From: Alphaproteobacteria bacterium UBA828
Lineage (GTDB): Bacteria > Pseudomonadota > Alphaproteobacteria > UBA828
Direction of reading: 5' to 3'
Assembly: GCA_002296185.1 (NCBI GenBank)
Contig: DBHM01000003.1
Coordinates: 16,177-36,818, forward strand
DNA: 20,642 bases
This document shows, piece after piece, positions 7,454-14,295 of this stretch. Position 1 is the first letter of the stretch. Each line of letters starts with the position of its first letter. The notes below the pieces were generated by a model that was not told the DNA's origin, made no database searches, and was given only the letters and a program-made list of their open reading frames with translations. A program made the position numbers and the translations under genes.

Positions 7454-7777
7454 ATGGCAATGCGTAAGATAAAAATAGATGATGAGGTTATGGTTCTTGT
7501 TGGCCGAGATAAGGGTAAGCGAGGGAAAGTATTACGTATGGTGCCTGAGAAAAATAGAGTAGTTGTACAAGGCATTAATATGGCTAAAAAACACCAAAGT
7601 GCCGACCAAGATAACCCACAAGGTGGTATAATTGAGAAAGAGTTATCAGTTCATATTTCAAACGTCTGTTGTATTGATCCGAAAACAGGTGAACCGACAA
7701 GGGTTGGTTTCAAGACAATAGGTAAGAGTCAAAAGGTCCGTTTTGCTAAACGTTCTGGTGAGGTTATAGATGTCTAA
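7454..7777 (+). CDS. rplX: 50S ribosomal protein L24
   Basis: L24 is an assembly-initiator protein that binds the 5' part of 23S rRNA. The 107-residue product carries the KOW motif at about residues 10-37 (VMVLVGRDKGKRGKVLRM), followed by VVVQGINMAKKHQ and GGIIEKELSVHISNV. The C-terminal half (DPKTGEPTRVGFK) matches bacterial L24. Its last 8 bases overlap rplE, consistent with coupled translation. Confidence 0.98.
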   Translation: MAMRKIKIDDEVMVLVGRDKGKRGKVLRMVPEKNRVVVQGINMAKKHQSADQDNPQGGIIEKELSVHISNVCCIDPKTGEPTRVGFKTIGKSQKVRFAKRSGEVIDV

Positions 7778-8327
7778 AGATTTAAATATGCCACGCCTCA
7801 GAGAGATATATGAAACTGAGATACACAAGAGCTTGGTGGAACAATTCAAATATACTAGTCCTATGCAGGTTCCGAGACTACAAAAGATAGTGTTAAATAT
7901 GGGTGTTGGAGAAGGGGCGACAGATAAGAAAAAAATTGAGTCAGCCGTTCGGGAGATGACACTTATTACAGGGCAAGTTCCAGTAATAACAAAAGCAAAG
8001 AAGTCTATTGCTGGTTTTAAGATCCGCGATGGGATGAGTGTGGGATGTAAGGTTACCCTTAGACGTGAAAGAATGTATGAGTTCCTAGATAGGCTTATTT
8101 GTATCGCTTTACCTAGAGTTCGTGACTTTAGAGGATTGCCTGCAAAGTCTTTTGACGGGAACGGAAACTATACCCTTGGTCTTAAGGAGCAGATCGTTTT
8201 TCCAGAGATAGACTATGATTCTGTTGATAAGATCCGTGGTATGGATATTGTAATTTGTACTAGTGCAAAAAGTAATGAGGAAGCAAAAGCATTACTTACT
8301 AGTTTTCAATTACCAATTCTGAACTGA
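7770..8327 (+). CDS. rplE: 50S ribosomal protein L5
   Basis: L5 binds 5S rRNA and contacts the P-site tRNA from the central protuberance. The 185-residue product shows MPRLREIYETEI, then VPRLQKIVLNMGVGEGATDKK, TGQVPVITKAKKSIAGFKIR, RERMYEFLDRLICIALPRVRDFRG and GLKEQIVFPEIDYD, in the usual order. The start at 7770 is inside the end of rplX, with GAGGTT just upstream. An alternative ATG at 7788 would shorten the N-terminus by six residues but is less well placed. Confidence 0.98.
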   Translation: MSKDLNMPRLREIYETEIHKSLVEQFKYTSPMQVPRLQKIVLNMGVGEGATDKKKIESAVREMTLITGQVPVITKAKKSIAGFKIRDGMSVGCKVTLRRERMYEFLDRLICIALPRVRDFRGLPAKSFDGNGNYTLGLKEQIVFPEIDYDSVDKIRGMDIVICTSAKSNEEAKALLTSFQLPILN

Positions 8328-8350
8328 TATAGATAGAATGGAGTGTGCTT

Positions 8351-8656
8351 ATGGCCAAGAAAAGTGCCATAGAAAAAAATAAGAGAAGGCGCCAGCTTGT
8401 AGCTCGTTATGCAAATAAGCGGGCCTCATTAAAGGCAATCGTAAGTGATAGTTCGCAGCCAGCAGAGGCTAGGTTCGAGGCTCAGCTAAAATTATCAGGG
8501 CTGCCCCGTAATAGTTCGCCTAGTCGCGTGCGTAATAGGTGTGCCTTGAGCGGAAGACCTCGTGGTTATTACAGGAAGGTAGGGCTATCTAGAATAGCTC
8601 TAAGGTCACTTGCTTCGAGTGGTAAGGTTCCTGGTATGGTCAAGTCAAGTTGGTAA
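8351..8656 (+). CDS. rpsN: 30S ribosomal protein S14 (zinc-free type)
   Basis: S14 is required for 30S head assembly. I chose ATG 8351 (MAKKSAIEKNKRRRQ, 101 residues, the usual length of the long form) over an in-frame GTG at 8345, because GGAG at 8340-8343 is well spaced for the ATG. The C-terminal signature NRCALSGRPRGYYRKVGLSRI is present. There is no CxxC...CxxC zinc ribbon, so this is the long C-minus form usual in Proteobacteria, without the zinc dependence of the short form. Confidence 0.98.
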   Translation: MAKKSAIEKNKRRRQLVARYANKRASLKAIVSDSSQPAEARFEAQLKLSGLPRNSSPSRVRNRCALSGRPRGYYRKVGLSRIALRSLASSGKVPGMVKSSW

Positions 8657-8671
8657 TGGGAGTGGTAGCTA

Positions 8672-9070
8672 ATGTCGATGAGTGATCCTGTGGCAGATTT
8701 AATAACTCGTATACGTAATGGGCAAAGGGTGGGCAAAAGCTCAGTGAAAAGCCCAGCATCGCGTCTGCGTGGTGCAATATTAGATGTATTGAAAAGTGAG
8801 GGATACATACGTTCATACGAACTTAGTAATTCTGAAGATAATAAACCTCAATACGAGATTGAGCTAAAGTATAGTGAGGGCAGGCCAGCTATTCGTGAGA
8901 TTAAGAGAGTGTCTCGGCCGGGACGAAGAGTCTATTCGGGTATGAAAGACTTGCCTCGAGTTTATAACGGGCTTGGTATTTCAATTCTTTCTACGCCAAG
9001 TGGGGTAATGTCTGACCTTCAGGCAAGAAAAAATAATATAGGCGGCGAAATTATTTGCCAGGTATTTTAG
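8672..9070 (+). CDS. rpsH: 30S ribosomal protein S8
   Basis: S8 binds helix 21 of 16S rRNA in the central domain and in E. coli represses the spc operon by binding mRNA near rplE. The 132-residue product starts MSMSDPVADLITRIRNGQ and has KRVSRPGRRVYSG and LGISILSTPSGVMSD, the conserved C-terminal RNA-binding block. The final residues (ARKNNIGGEIICQVF) replace the more common ARKxNVGGExLCxVW with conservative changes. The start at 8672 is preferred over the in-frame ATG at 8678 because homologues share the MSMSDP opening. Confidence 0.98.
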   Translation: MSMSDPVADLITRIRNGQRVGKSSVKSPASRLRGAILDVLKSEGYIRSYELSNSEDNKPQYEIELKYSEGRPAIREIKRVSRPGRRVYSGMKDLPRVYNGLGISILSTPSGVMSDLQARKNNIGGEIICQVF

Positions 9071-9079
9071 GAGAATAAG

Positions 9080-9613
9080 ATGTCTCGAGTAGGCCAAATG
9101 CAAATAAAAGTCCCTAGTGACGTAGAGGTAAGTGTTGATGGCCTTGCCGTTCATGTAAAAGGTAAGCTTGGGGAGTTAAGGGCCGAAGTTTCGCCTGAAA
9201 TTGAAGTTGAAGTTGGTGATGATCTTATAAGTATGAAACCTCGAGAGGATTCAAAGAAACACAATCGACTATGGGGACTTTGGAGATCTAATATTCAGAA
9301 TATGGTTCACGGAGTTTCTGATGGTTTTACACGTAATCTAGAAATCCAAGGTGTTGGTTACCGTGCTGCTGTTCAGGGTAAAACCTTAAAACTAGATCTT
9401 GGTTTTAGCCATCAAGTTGATTTCCCCATACCAGAAGGAATTAAGATTGCATGTGAAAAGCCAACGTCTATTTCTATTACAGGGGCAGATAAACAAAGAG
9501 TAGGCCAGGTTGCTGCAGAGATACGTGAATTCCGAAAGCCTGAACCTTATAAGGGAAAAGGTATAAGGTATGAAGGAGAATATGTAAGGCGTAAGGAAGG
9601 TAAAAAGAAGTAA
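9080..9613 (+). CDS. rplF: 50S ribosomal protein L6
   Basis: L6 lies near the sarcin-ricin loop and the factor-binding site. The 177-residue product has the two tandem L6 repeats (about 1-80 and 81-177). The second ends in the diagnostic IREFRKPEPYKGKGIRYEGE, followed by a Lys-rich terminus. LEIQGVGYRAAVQGK marks the domain junction. TTTAGGAGAATAAG places a good ribosome binding site before ATG 9080, overlapping the rpsH stop. Confidence 0.99.
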   Translation: MSRVGQMQIKVPSDVEVSVDGLAVHVKGKLGELRAEVSPEIEVEVGDDLISMKPREDSKKHNRLWGLWRSNIQNMVHGVSDGFTRNLEIQGVGYRAAVQGKTLKLDLGFSHQVDFPIPEGIKIACEKPTSISITGADKQRVGQVAAEIREFRKPEPYKGKGIRYEGEYVRRKEGKKK

Positions 9614-9617
9614 GGTA

Positions 9618-9977
9618 ATGAAAAGAGAGACATTATTTAACAGAAGAAAAAGAAGAAACCGAGCAAAACTTAGAAATATTTCTAGTGGAAAGCTAAGGTT
9701 TTCTGTTTTTCGATCTAATAGTCATATATACGCCCAGATAATTGATGATCGTGTTGGGCGCACGTTAGTGTATGCTTCTTCAATTGATAGGTCTATCTCC
9801 GATAGCATAAGTAATGGCGGAAATATAGTGGCAGCAGAGCAGGTGGGGAAACTCCTAGCTGAACGTGCTACGTCTGCGGGTGTTAAGGAGGTAGTATTTG
9901 ATAGGGGGGCATATCAATATCATGGAAGAATAAAGGCATTGGCCGATGGTGCGCGTCAAGGCGGACTTTCGTTTTAG
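9618..9977 (+). CDS. rplR: 50S ribosomal protein L18
   Basis: L18 delivers 5S rRNA to the central protuberance together with L5. The 119-residue product has a basic Arg/Lys-rich N-terminus (about 1-22), then LRFSVFRSNSHIYAQIIDD, AAEQVGKLLAERATSAGVKEVVFDRG and the terminal YHGRIKALADGARQGGLSF, all typical. It starts 4 bp after rplF, and its AAGG ribosome binding site overlaps the rplF stop codon. Confidence 0.98.
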   Translation: MKRETLFNRRKRRNRAKLRNISSGKLRFSVFRSNSHIYAQIIDDRVGRTLVYASSIDRSISDSISNGGNIVAAEQVGKLLAERATSAGVKEVVFDRGAYQYHGRIKALADGARQGGLSF

Positions 9978-9989
9978 AAAGGTTATTTT

Positions 9990-10550
9990 ATGGCACGAGA
10001 AAACCAAAAAAGACGCACGAACCGTGATCGCGAGGAATCAGAATTTTCTGATAAACTAGTGAGCATTAACCGTGTTGCAAAGGTTGTCAAAGGTGGTAGA
10101 AGGTTTGGCTTTTCCGCATTAGTTGTGGTTGGTGATAAGCGTGGGAAAGTTGGTTATGGAACTGGAAAAGCAAGAGAGGTTCCAGAAGCAATTAGAAAAG
10201 CTACCGATAAAGCTAAAAGGAAGCTTATTCGTGTGCCATTAAAAGAAGGACGTACCTTACATCATGATATATTCGGTCGGTATGGAGCTGGTAAAGTGGT
10301 GATGCGCGCAGCGCCTCCGGGGACTGGTATCATTGCTGGAGGGCCAATGAGAGCTGTATTTGAGATGCTTGGAGTTAAAGATGTTGTGGCAAAGTCCATA
10401 GGTACACAAAACCCACAGAACATGATAAAGGCCACGATGGAGGGTTTAGAGGGGAGCGCTTCGCCAAGATTAGTTGCTAGCAGGCGTGGGAAAAAAGTAA
10501 GCGAGATCTTTGGTCGTGACGATAAAAAGAATGACGCGGAGAAGGCTTAG
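9990..10550 (+). CDS. rpsE: 30S ribosomal protein S5
   Basis: S5 contributes to decoding accuracy and lies near the mRNA entry tunnel. The 186-residue product has the N-terminal dsRBD-like domain (about 19-82: KLVSINRVAKVVKGGRRFGFSA, VVVGDKRGKVGYGTGKA) and the C-terminal domain with PPGTGIIAGGPMRAVFEMLGVKDV and KSIGTQNPQNMIKATMEGL. Both the N-terminus and the C-terminal tail (GRDDKKNDAEKA) are strongly charged. AAAGG lies 7-8 bases upstream of the ATG. Confidence 0.99.
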   Translation: MARENQKRRTNRDREESEFSDKLVSINRVAKVVKGGRRFGFSALVVVGDKRGKVGYGTGKAREVPEAIRKATDKAKRKLIRVPLKEGRTLHHDIFGRYGAGKVVMRAAPPGTGIIAGGPMRAVFEMLGVKDVVAKSIGTQNPQNMIKATMEGLEGSASPRLVASRRGKKVSEIFGRDDKKNDAEKA

Positions 10551-10553
10551 AAT

Positions 10554-10751
10554 ATGTCTGATATCAAAGAAGGTAGCGTGCGTGTAACTCAGGTTCGAAG
10601 TGCTATAGGTCGACCAGGTGATCAGAGAGCTACGCTTTTAGGATTAGGGTTAAATAAAATAAACCGTTCACGCGTTCTGGAAGATACGCCATCTGTGAGA
10701 GGTATGATTAACAAAGTATCACATCTTTTAAAGATTGAGGAAGCAAAGTAA
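10554..10751 (+). CDS. rpmD: 50S ribosomal protein L30
   Basis: L30 is a small peripheral 23S rRNA-binding protein found in many but not all bacteria. The 65-residue product shows VRVTQVRSAIGRPGDQRATL, LGLNKINRSRVLEDTPSVRGMI and the terminal KVSHLLKIEE, all in family register. It starts 3 bp after the rpsE stop, using a purine-rich stretch at the end of rpsE as ribosome binding site. Confidence 0.98.
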   Translation: MSDIKEGSVRVTQVRSAIGRPGDQRATLLGLGLNKINRSRVLEDTPSVRGMINKVSHLLKIEEAK

Positions 10752-10763
10752 GGAATATATCTA

Positions 10764-11321
10764 ATGAGGCTCAATCAATTATCTGATAAGTCTGGTGCCC
10801 GTCGTCCGCGAAAGAGGCTTGGGCGGGGTATTGGTTCTGGACTAGGAAAAACTTCTGGGCGAGGACATAAAGGTTTCAAATCTCGATCAGGATCTCGTGT
10901 TAAGGGTTTTGAGGGTGGGCAAATGCCAATATATCGGCGTTTGCCTAAGTTTGGATTCAATAATCCAACAAGGAAGAGTTTTGAAATAGTTAATCTTGAT
11001 CGCCTACAAGCCGCAATTGATTCTGGTAAGCTTCAGGCTGGAGATGTTGACGAAGGAGCACTTAAGAAAGCGGGACTAGTTAATGGCAGTAAGGACGGTG
11101 TTCGAGTCTTAGCAAAGGGAAAAATTTCAGCTAAGGTTAACCTAAATGTCGCTGGTGCATCAGCTCCTGCTATTAACGCAATAGAATCTGTAGGTGGAAC
11201 CGTCGTTGTTACTGCCAAAAAGAAAACAGTGCAGCGTAAGGGTGGAAAAAAAATTAAGCCCTTAAGAAAAAAAGACAATGATATTTCACTTGAGTCAGAT
11301 TCTTTGGATGTTGAATCTTAA
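10764..11321 (+). CDS. rplO: 50S ribosomal protein L15 with charged C-terminal extension
   Basis: L15 is a late-assembly 50S protein reaching deep into 23S rRNA. The first 150 residues match the family: RKRLGRGIGSGLGKTSGRGHKG at 17-38, FEGGQMPIYRRLPKFGF at 49-65 and the beta fold ending VGGTVVVT. The total length is 185 residues, compared with about 144-160 in most bacteria. The extra tail is first strongly basic (KKKTVQRKGGKKIKPLRKK, about 152-170) and then acidic (DNDISLESDSLDVES). The start at 10764 is supported by AAGGA overlapping the rpmD stop. Confidence 0.98.
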   Translation: MRLNQLSDKSGARRPRKRLGRGIGSGLGKTSGRGHKGFKSRSGSRVKGFEGGQMPIYRRLPKFGFNNPTRKSFEIVNLDRLQAAIDSGKLQAGDVDEGALKKAGLVNGSKDGVRVLAKGKISAKVNLNVAGASAPAINAIESVGGTVVVTAKKKTVQRKGGKKIKPLRKKDNDISLESDSLDVES

Positions 11322-11339
11322 AACGCGTGTGGTTTAATT

Positions 11340-12674
11340 ATGCCCTCAGCTGCAGAACAACTAGCCGCAAATCTCAATTTTGGAGCCTTTCTAAAGGCTA
11401 AGGAGCTTCATAAACGCCTCCTGTTTACCTTGGGTGCCCTTATTATCTATCGCTTAGGAACTTATATCCCTATACCTGGTATTGATTCACTTGCATTAGA
11501 AGATGTATTCCAGCAGCAAGCCTCAGGAATTCTGGGAATGTTTGATATGTTCTCCGGAGGCGCACTTGGTCGAATGACAATTTTTGCCTTGAATATTATG
11601 CCCTATATATCGGCTTCAATAATAATTCAGCTTATGACAACTATTTCCCCAAAACTAGCGCAGTTAAAAAAAGAAGGGGAAGCTGGGCGCAAAAAAATCA
11701 ATCAATATACTAGGTATGGAACTGTTTTACTTGCGGCCCTTCAAGCGCTTGGAATAGCCGCTGGTTTAGAAGGCGCAGCCGGCGGAGTTGTAGTTGATCC
11801 GGGAATATTTTTTAAATTAACGACTGTAGTTACTCTTACTGGTGGAACGATTTTTCTTATGTGGCTTGGGGAGCAGGTAACAGCAAGAGGTGTAGGTAAT
11901 GGAATATCTCTTATCATTTTTGCTGGTATTGTTGCCGAATTACCTAGTGCTCTAGCAAATACTCTTGAACTTGGACGTACAGGCGCTCTCTCAGGCGGAA
12001 TATTGGCAGCCTTACTCATTTTAGCCATTGGTGTAATAGCTTTTATTGTATTTATAGAGAGGTCACAGAGACGTATCGTAATTCAGTATCCCAAGCGCCA
12101 GGTTGGAAGAAAGATGGTCGGTGGCGAAAGCTCACATTTACCTCTAAAAATAAATACTGCGGGTGTAATCCCTCCTATCTTTGCTAGTGCAATACTGCTC
12201 TTACCAATAACCGCTTTACAGATGAATGCAGGGGAAGGGCCAGGTTGGCTAGGAATTTTAGCTTCGATTTTAGGACGAGGTCAGCCTGTATATATGTTAC
12301 TTTACGCTGCTGCGATAATATTCTTTGCTTTCTTCTATACAACAGTTGTATTTAATCCAAATGATACAGCTGACAATTTAAAGAAAAATGGTGGGTTTGT
12401 CCCGGGAATACGACCTGGCAAAAATACAGCTGAATACTTAAACTATGTATTAACAAGACTAACAGTAGTAGGTGCACTCTATCTTGCGGCGGTCAGTCTG
12501 TTGCCAGAGATTCTAATGTCTCAGTATGCAGTGCCTTTCTATTTTGGCGGCACGAGTTTGTTAATAGTAGTTACAGTTACCTTGGATACAGTTGGTCAGA
12601 TTCAGTCACATTTATTGGCCCATCAATATGAAGGCTTAATCAAAAAAACTAGGCTAAAGGGGGGAAGACGGTGA
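11340..12674 (+). CDS. secY: Preprotein translocase channel subunit SecY
   Basis: SecY is the inner-membrane pore of the Sec translocon, working with SecE, SecG, SecA and ribosomes. The 444-residue product has the normal length and ten hydrophobic segments. The N-terminus (AAEQLAANLNFGAF) is typical of alphaproteobacterial SecY. TM1 is at about 27-45, and the plug and TM2 region around GILGMFDMFSGGALGRMTIF at 63-82. Cytosolic loops include RSQRRIVIQYPKRQVGRKM at 241-259 and NLKKNGGFVPGIRPGKNTAEYL near 348-367. The Shine-Dalgarno sequence before ATG 11340 is weak. The stop overlaps the adk start (GTGA). Confidence 0.99.
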   Translation: MPSAAEQLAANLNFGAFLKAKELHKRLLFTLGALIIYRLGTYIPIPGIDSLALEDVFQQQASGILGMFDMFSGGALGRMTIFALNIMPYISASIIIQLMTTISPKLAQLKKEGEAGRKKINQYTRYGTVLLAALQALGIAAGLEGAAGGVVVDPGIFFKLTTVVTLTGGTIFLMWLGEQVTARGVGNGISLIIFAGIVAELPSALANTLELGRTGALSGGILAALLILAIGVIAFIVFIERSQRRIVIQYPKRQVGRKMVGGESSHLPLKINTAGVIPPIFASAILLLPITALQMNAGEGPGWLGILASILGRGQPVYMLLYAAAIIFFAFFYTTVVFNPNDTADNLKKNGGFVPGIRPGKNTAEYLNYVLTRLTVVGALYLAAVSLLPEILMSQYAVPFYFGGTSLLIVVTVTLDTVGQIQSHLLAHQYEGLIKKTRLKGGRR

Positions 12675-13327
12675 GGTTAATCCTTCTTGGCCCTCCTGGA
12701 GCCGGTAAAGGTACTCAAGCGCAATTATTAATGAAAAGATATGGCATACCCCAGCTTTCAACGGGTGATATGTTAAGAGCATCTGTCAAGGCAGGTACTC
12801 CACTGGGTGTTGAAGTGAAGTCAATAATGGAATCGGGTGCACTGGTTCCAGATGATTTAATTGTAAGACTAATCTCAGATCGATTGGGCGATTCTGATTG
12901 TTTAAATGGGTTTATACTAGATGGGTTCCCTCGAACTGAGGCACAAGCTACTTCTCTTGATCAAATGTTGAGTGATAGAGGTATTTCTTTGGATTGTGTT
13001 GTCTCGATAACAGTTGATCAAAGGGCTTTAGTGGATAGGATTGTTGGTCGATTTACATGTAAATCATGCGGAATCGGTTATCATGATACATTAAATAGGC
13101 CAAGGGTAGACGGGGTATGCGATGCTTGTGGAGGAAAAGAGTTTTTCCGCCGCGAGGACGACAAGGCGGAAACTGTGGTGGCCAGGTTAACTGCTTATAT
13201 CCAGCAAACTGCGCCAATCATTCCATATTATAAGGAAAAAGGCCGGTTTGCAGAGGTAAATGGGATGGGGGAGATAGATGTTGTCCAGGAATTAATAGTT
13301 AACGACCTAGAAGGTAGATCTAAATGA
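12671..13327 (+). CDS. adk: Adenylate kinase with zinc-type LID
   Basis: Adenylate kinase interconverts ATP + AMP and 2 ADP in the cytosol, balancing adenine nucleotides. The 218-residue product has the P-loop GPPGAGKGT at 7-15, the AMP-binding STGDMLR at 30-36 and GFILDGFPRT at 80-89. The long LID domain carries four cysteines (C130, C133, C150, C153) in a CxxC...CxxC array, consistent with the structural zinc site seen in many Gram-positive and alphaproteobacterial kinases. The start is GTG at 12671, overlapping the secY stop by 4 bp. Adk in this position is common in Alphaproteobacteria. Confidence 0.98.
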   Translation: MRLILLGPPGAGKGTQAQLLMKRYGIPQLSTGDMLRASVKAGTPLGVEVKSIMESGALVPDDLIVRLISDRLGDSDCLNGFILDGFPRTEAQATSLDQMLSDRGISLDCVVSITVDQRALVDRIVGRFTCKSCGIGYHDTLNRPRVDGVCDACGGKEFFRREDDKAETVVARLTAYIQQTAPIIPYYKEKGRFAEVNGMGEIDVVQELIVNDLEGRSK

Positions 13328-13356
13328 TTGACTTAATGACAATTCTTTACGATAAT
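13328..13356 (+). promoter_or_regulatory. Strong candidate sigma70 promoter before rpsM
   Basis: TTGACT at 13328-13333 and GATAAT at 13351-13356 are separated by exactly 17 bp, and each matches the sigma70 consensus at 5 of 6 positions. The -35 box begins at the base after the adk stop codon. The predicted transcription start is near 13363, just before the hairpin at 13370-13404. It would let the rpsM-rpsK-rpoA-rplQ segment be transcribed independently of the upstream genes. Confidence 0.7.
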
Positions 13357-13369
13357 GAGTCTGTATTTG

Positions 13370-13404
13370 GTCACGTGCCTAGGCCAGCAGCCTTGGCGCG
13401 TGCC
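13370..13404 (+). promoter_or_regulatory. Leader hairpin upstream of rpsM
   Basis: A 15-position stem (13370-13384 with 13390-13404, two mismatches and one G-U pair) encloses a five-base CAGCA loop. Four T residues follow at 13405-13408. It ends 23 bases before the rpsM GTG, with the ribosome binding site GAGGAG at 13414-13419 in between. It may be a terminator for upstream read-through, an attenuator, or an autoregulatory mRNA element. Its 3' arm is also complementary to the rpsM start region. Confidence 0.65.
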
Positions 13405-13427
13405 TTTTATTGTGAGGAGATTCAAAC

Positions 13428-13796
13428 GTGGCACGCATAGCTGGCGTAAATATTCCTACCAATAAACGTGTATCGATTGCTTTAACTTCTATTCACGGTA
13501 TTGGTCATACTAAGGCAAGAGAAATTACCCGTAAGCTCAATATATCCGATGAGCGGAGGGTAAATGAGCTTACTGATGCTGAGGTGATTGGAATTAGAGA
13601 GGCTATTGATGCAGATTATCAGGTTGAAGGTGACCTTCGCCGTGAGGTATCGACTAATATAAAGCGATTGATGGATTTAGGTTGTTATAGAGGGCTTCGT
13701 CATCGCCGAGGACTCCCGGTTCGTGGACAAAGAACTCATACTAATGCAAGAACTCGAAAAGGCCCTGCACGAGCAATCGCAGGCAAAAAGAAATAG
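13428..13796 (+). CDS. rpsM: 30S ribosomal protein S13
   Basis: S13 sits at the top of the 30S head and makes intersubunit bridges to L5 and contacts to tRNA. The 122-residue product shows ARIAGVNIPTNKRVSIALTSI, GIGHTKAREITRKLNI (a helix-hairpin-helix-like block) and the basic C-terminal YRGLRHRRGLPVRGQRTHTNARTRKG. The start is GTG at 13428 with GAGGAG at 13414-13419. In E. coli this gene also begins with GUG and is the target of S4 translational repression. A similar role for the hairpin upstream here is inference only. Confidence 0.99.
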   Translation: MARIAGVNIPTNKRVSIALTSIHGIGHTKAREITRKLNISDERRVNELTDAEVIGIREAIDADYQVEGDLRREVSTNIKRLMDLGCYRGLRHRRGLPVRGQRTHTNARTRKGPARAIAGKKK

Positions 13797-13808
13797 GGCT
13801 ATAAAATA

Positions 13809-14195
13809 ATGGCTAACCCCACACGCACTCGGCGCAAAGAGCGCAAAAATATTTCAAATGGTGTTGCACATGTTAACGCGACATACAATAACACAATGAT
13901 TACTATTACGGATGTTCAGGGCAACACTATAGCCTGGTCATCCGCAGGTAGTATGGGCTTTAAGGGTTCCCGAAAATCGACCCCTTATGCCGCTCAAATA
14001 GCAGCAGAAGAAGTTGGTAGGAAAGCAACCGAGCATGGAATGAAGACTCTTGATGTGGAGGTATGTGGACCTGGTTCCGGGAGAGAATCTGCTTTGCGTG
14101 CATTACAATCTGCGGGATTTGTTGTAACTGCAATTCGTGATGTTACACCAATACCGCACAACGGCTGTCGTCCGCCTAAACGGCGTCGCGTATAG
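13809..14195 (+). CDS. rpsK: 30S ribosomal protein S11
   Basis: S11 forms part of the 30S platform near the E-site mRNA. The 128-residue product has VAHVNATYNNTMITITDVQGN, GFKGSRKSTPYAAQIAAEE, the GPGSGRESALRAL block and the characteristic C-terminus PIPHNGCRPPKRRRV. The ATG lies 12 bp after rpsM with only a weak Shine-Dalgarno sequence, so it probably relies on coupling. In E. coli rpsD would follow. Here a 100-bp gap and rpoA follow, as is usual in Alphaproteobacteria. Confidence 0.99.
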   Translation: MANPTRTRRKERKNISNGVAHVNATYNNTMITITDVQGNTIAWSSAGSMGFKGSRKSTPYAAQIAAEEVGRKATEHGMKTLDVEVCGPGSGRESALRALQSAGFVVTAIRDVTPIPHNGCRPPKRRRV

Positions 14196-14247
14196 TCATT
14201 TATTGCCTCTTTGAGTTTAATGAACTTGGGGACGGTTTTTTGAAACA

Positions 14248-14270
14248 GCATTTGCGATCAATTCAAATGC
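14248..14270 (+). repeat. Inverted repeat in the rpsK-rpoA gap
   Basis: A perfect 7-bp inverted repeat (GCATTTG at 14248-14254, CAAATGC at 14264-14270) is separated by nine bases. No T-tract follows, so it is not a terminator. It lies 25 bases before the rpoA GTG and could be an mRNA stem or a DNA-binding site. Confidence 0.45.
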
Positions 14271-14281
14271 GTTGCTATAGA
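14252..14281 (+). promoter_or_regulatory. Weak candidate promoter before rpoA
   Basis: TTGCGA at 14252-14257 and TATAGA at 14276-14281 are 18 bp apart and match sigma70 boxes moderately. The -35 overlaps the inverted repeat, and the predicted start of transcription would leave almost no leader before the GTG at 14296. Chance occurrence is quite possible in AT-rich sequence. Confidence 0.22.
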
Positions 14282-14295
14282 ATGAGGGCTGCTCC

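Noticed and set aside
8345..8350. GTG 8345 as an upstream start for rpsN.
   Set aside because: It overlaps the spacing needed for the GGAG ribosome binding site, and S14 normally begins MAKKS, which corresponds to ATG 8351.
11741..12028. Reverse-strand Pro/Ala-rich frame within secY.
   Set aside because: The low-complexity translation is explained by Gly/Ala-rich transmembrane codons on the sense strand.
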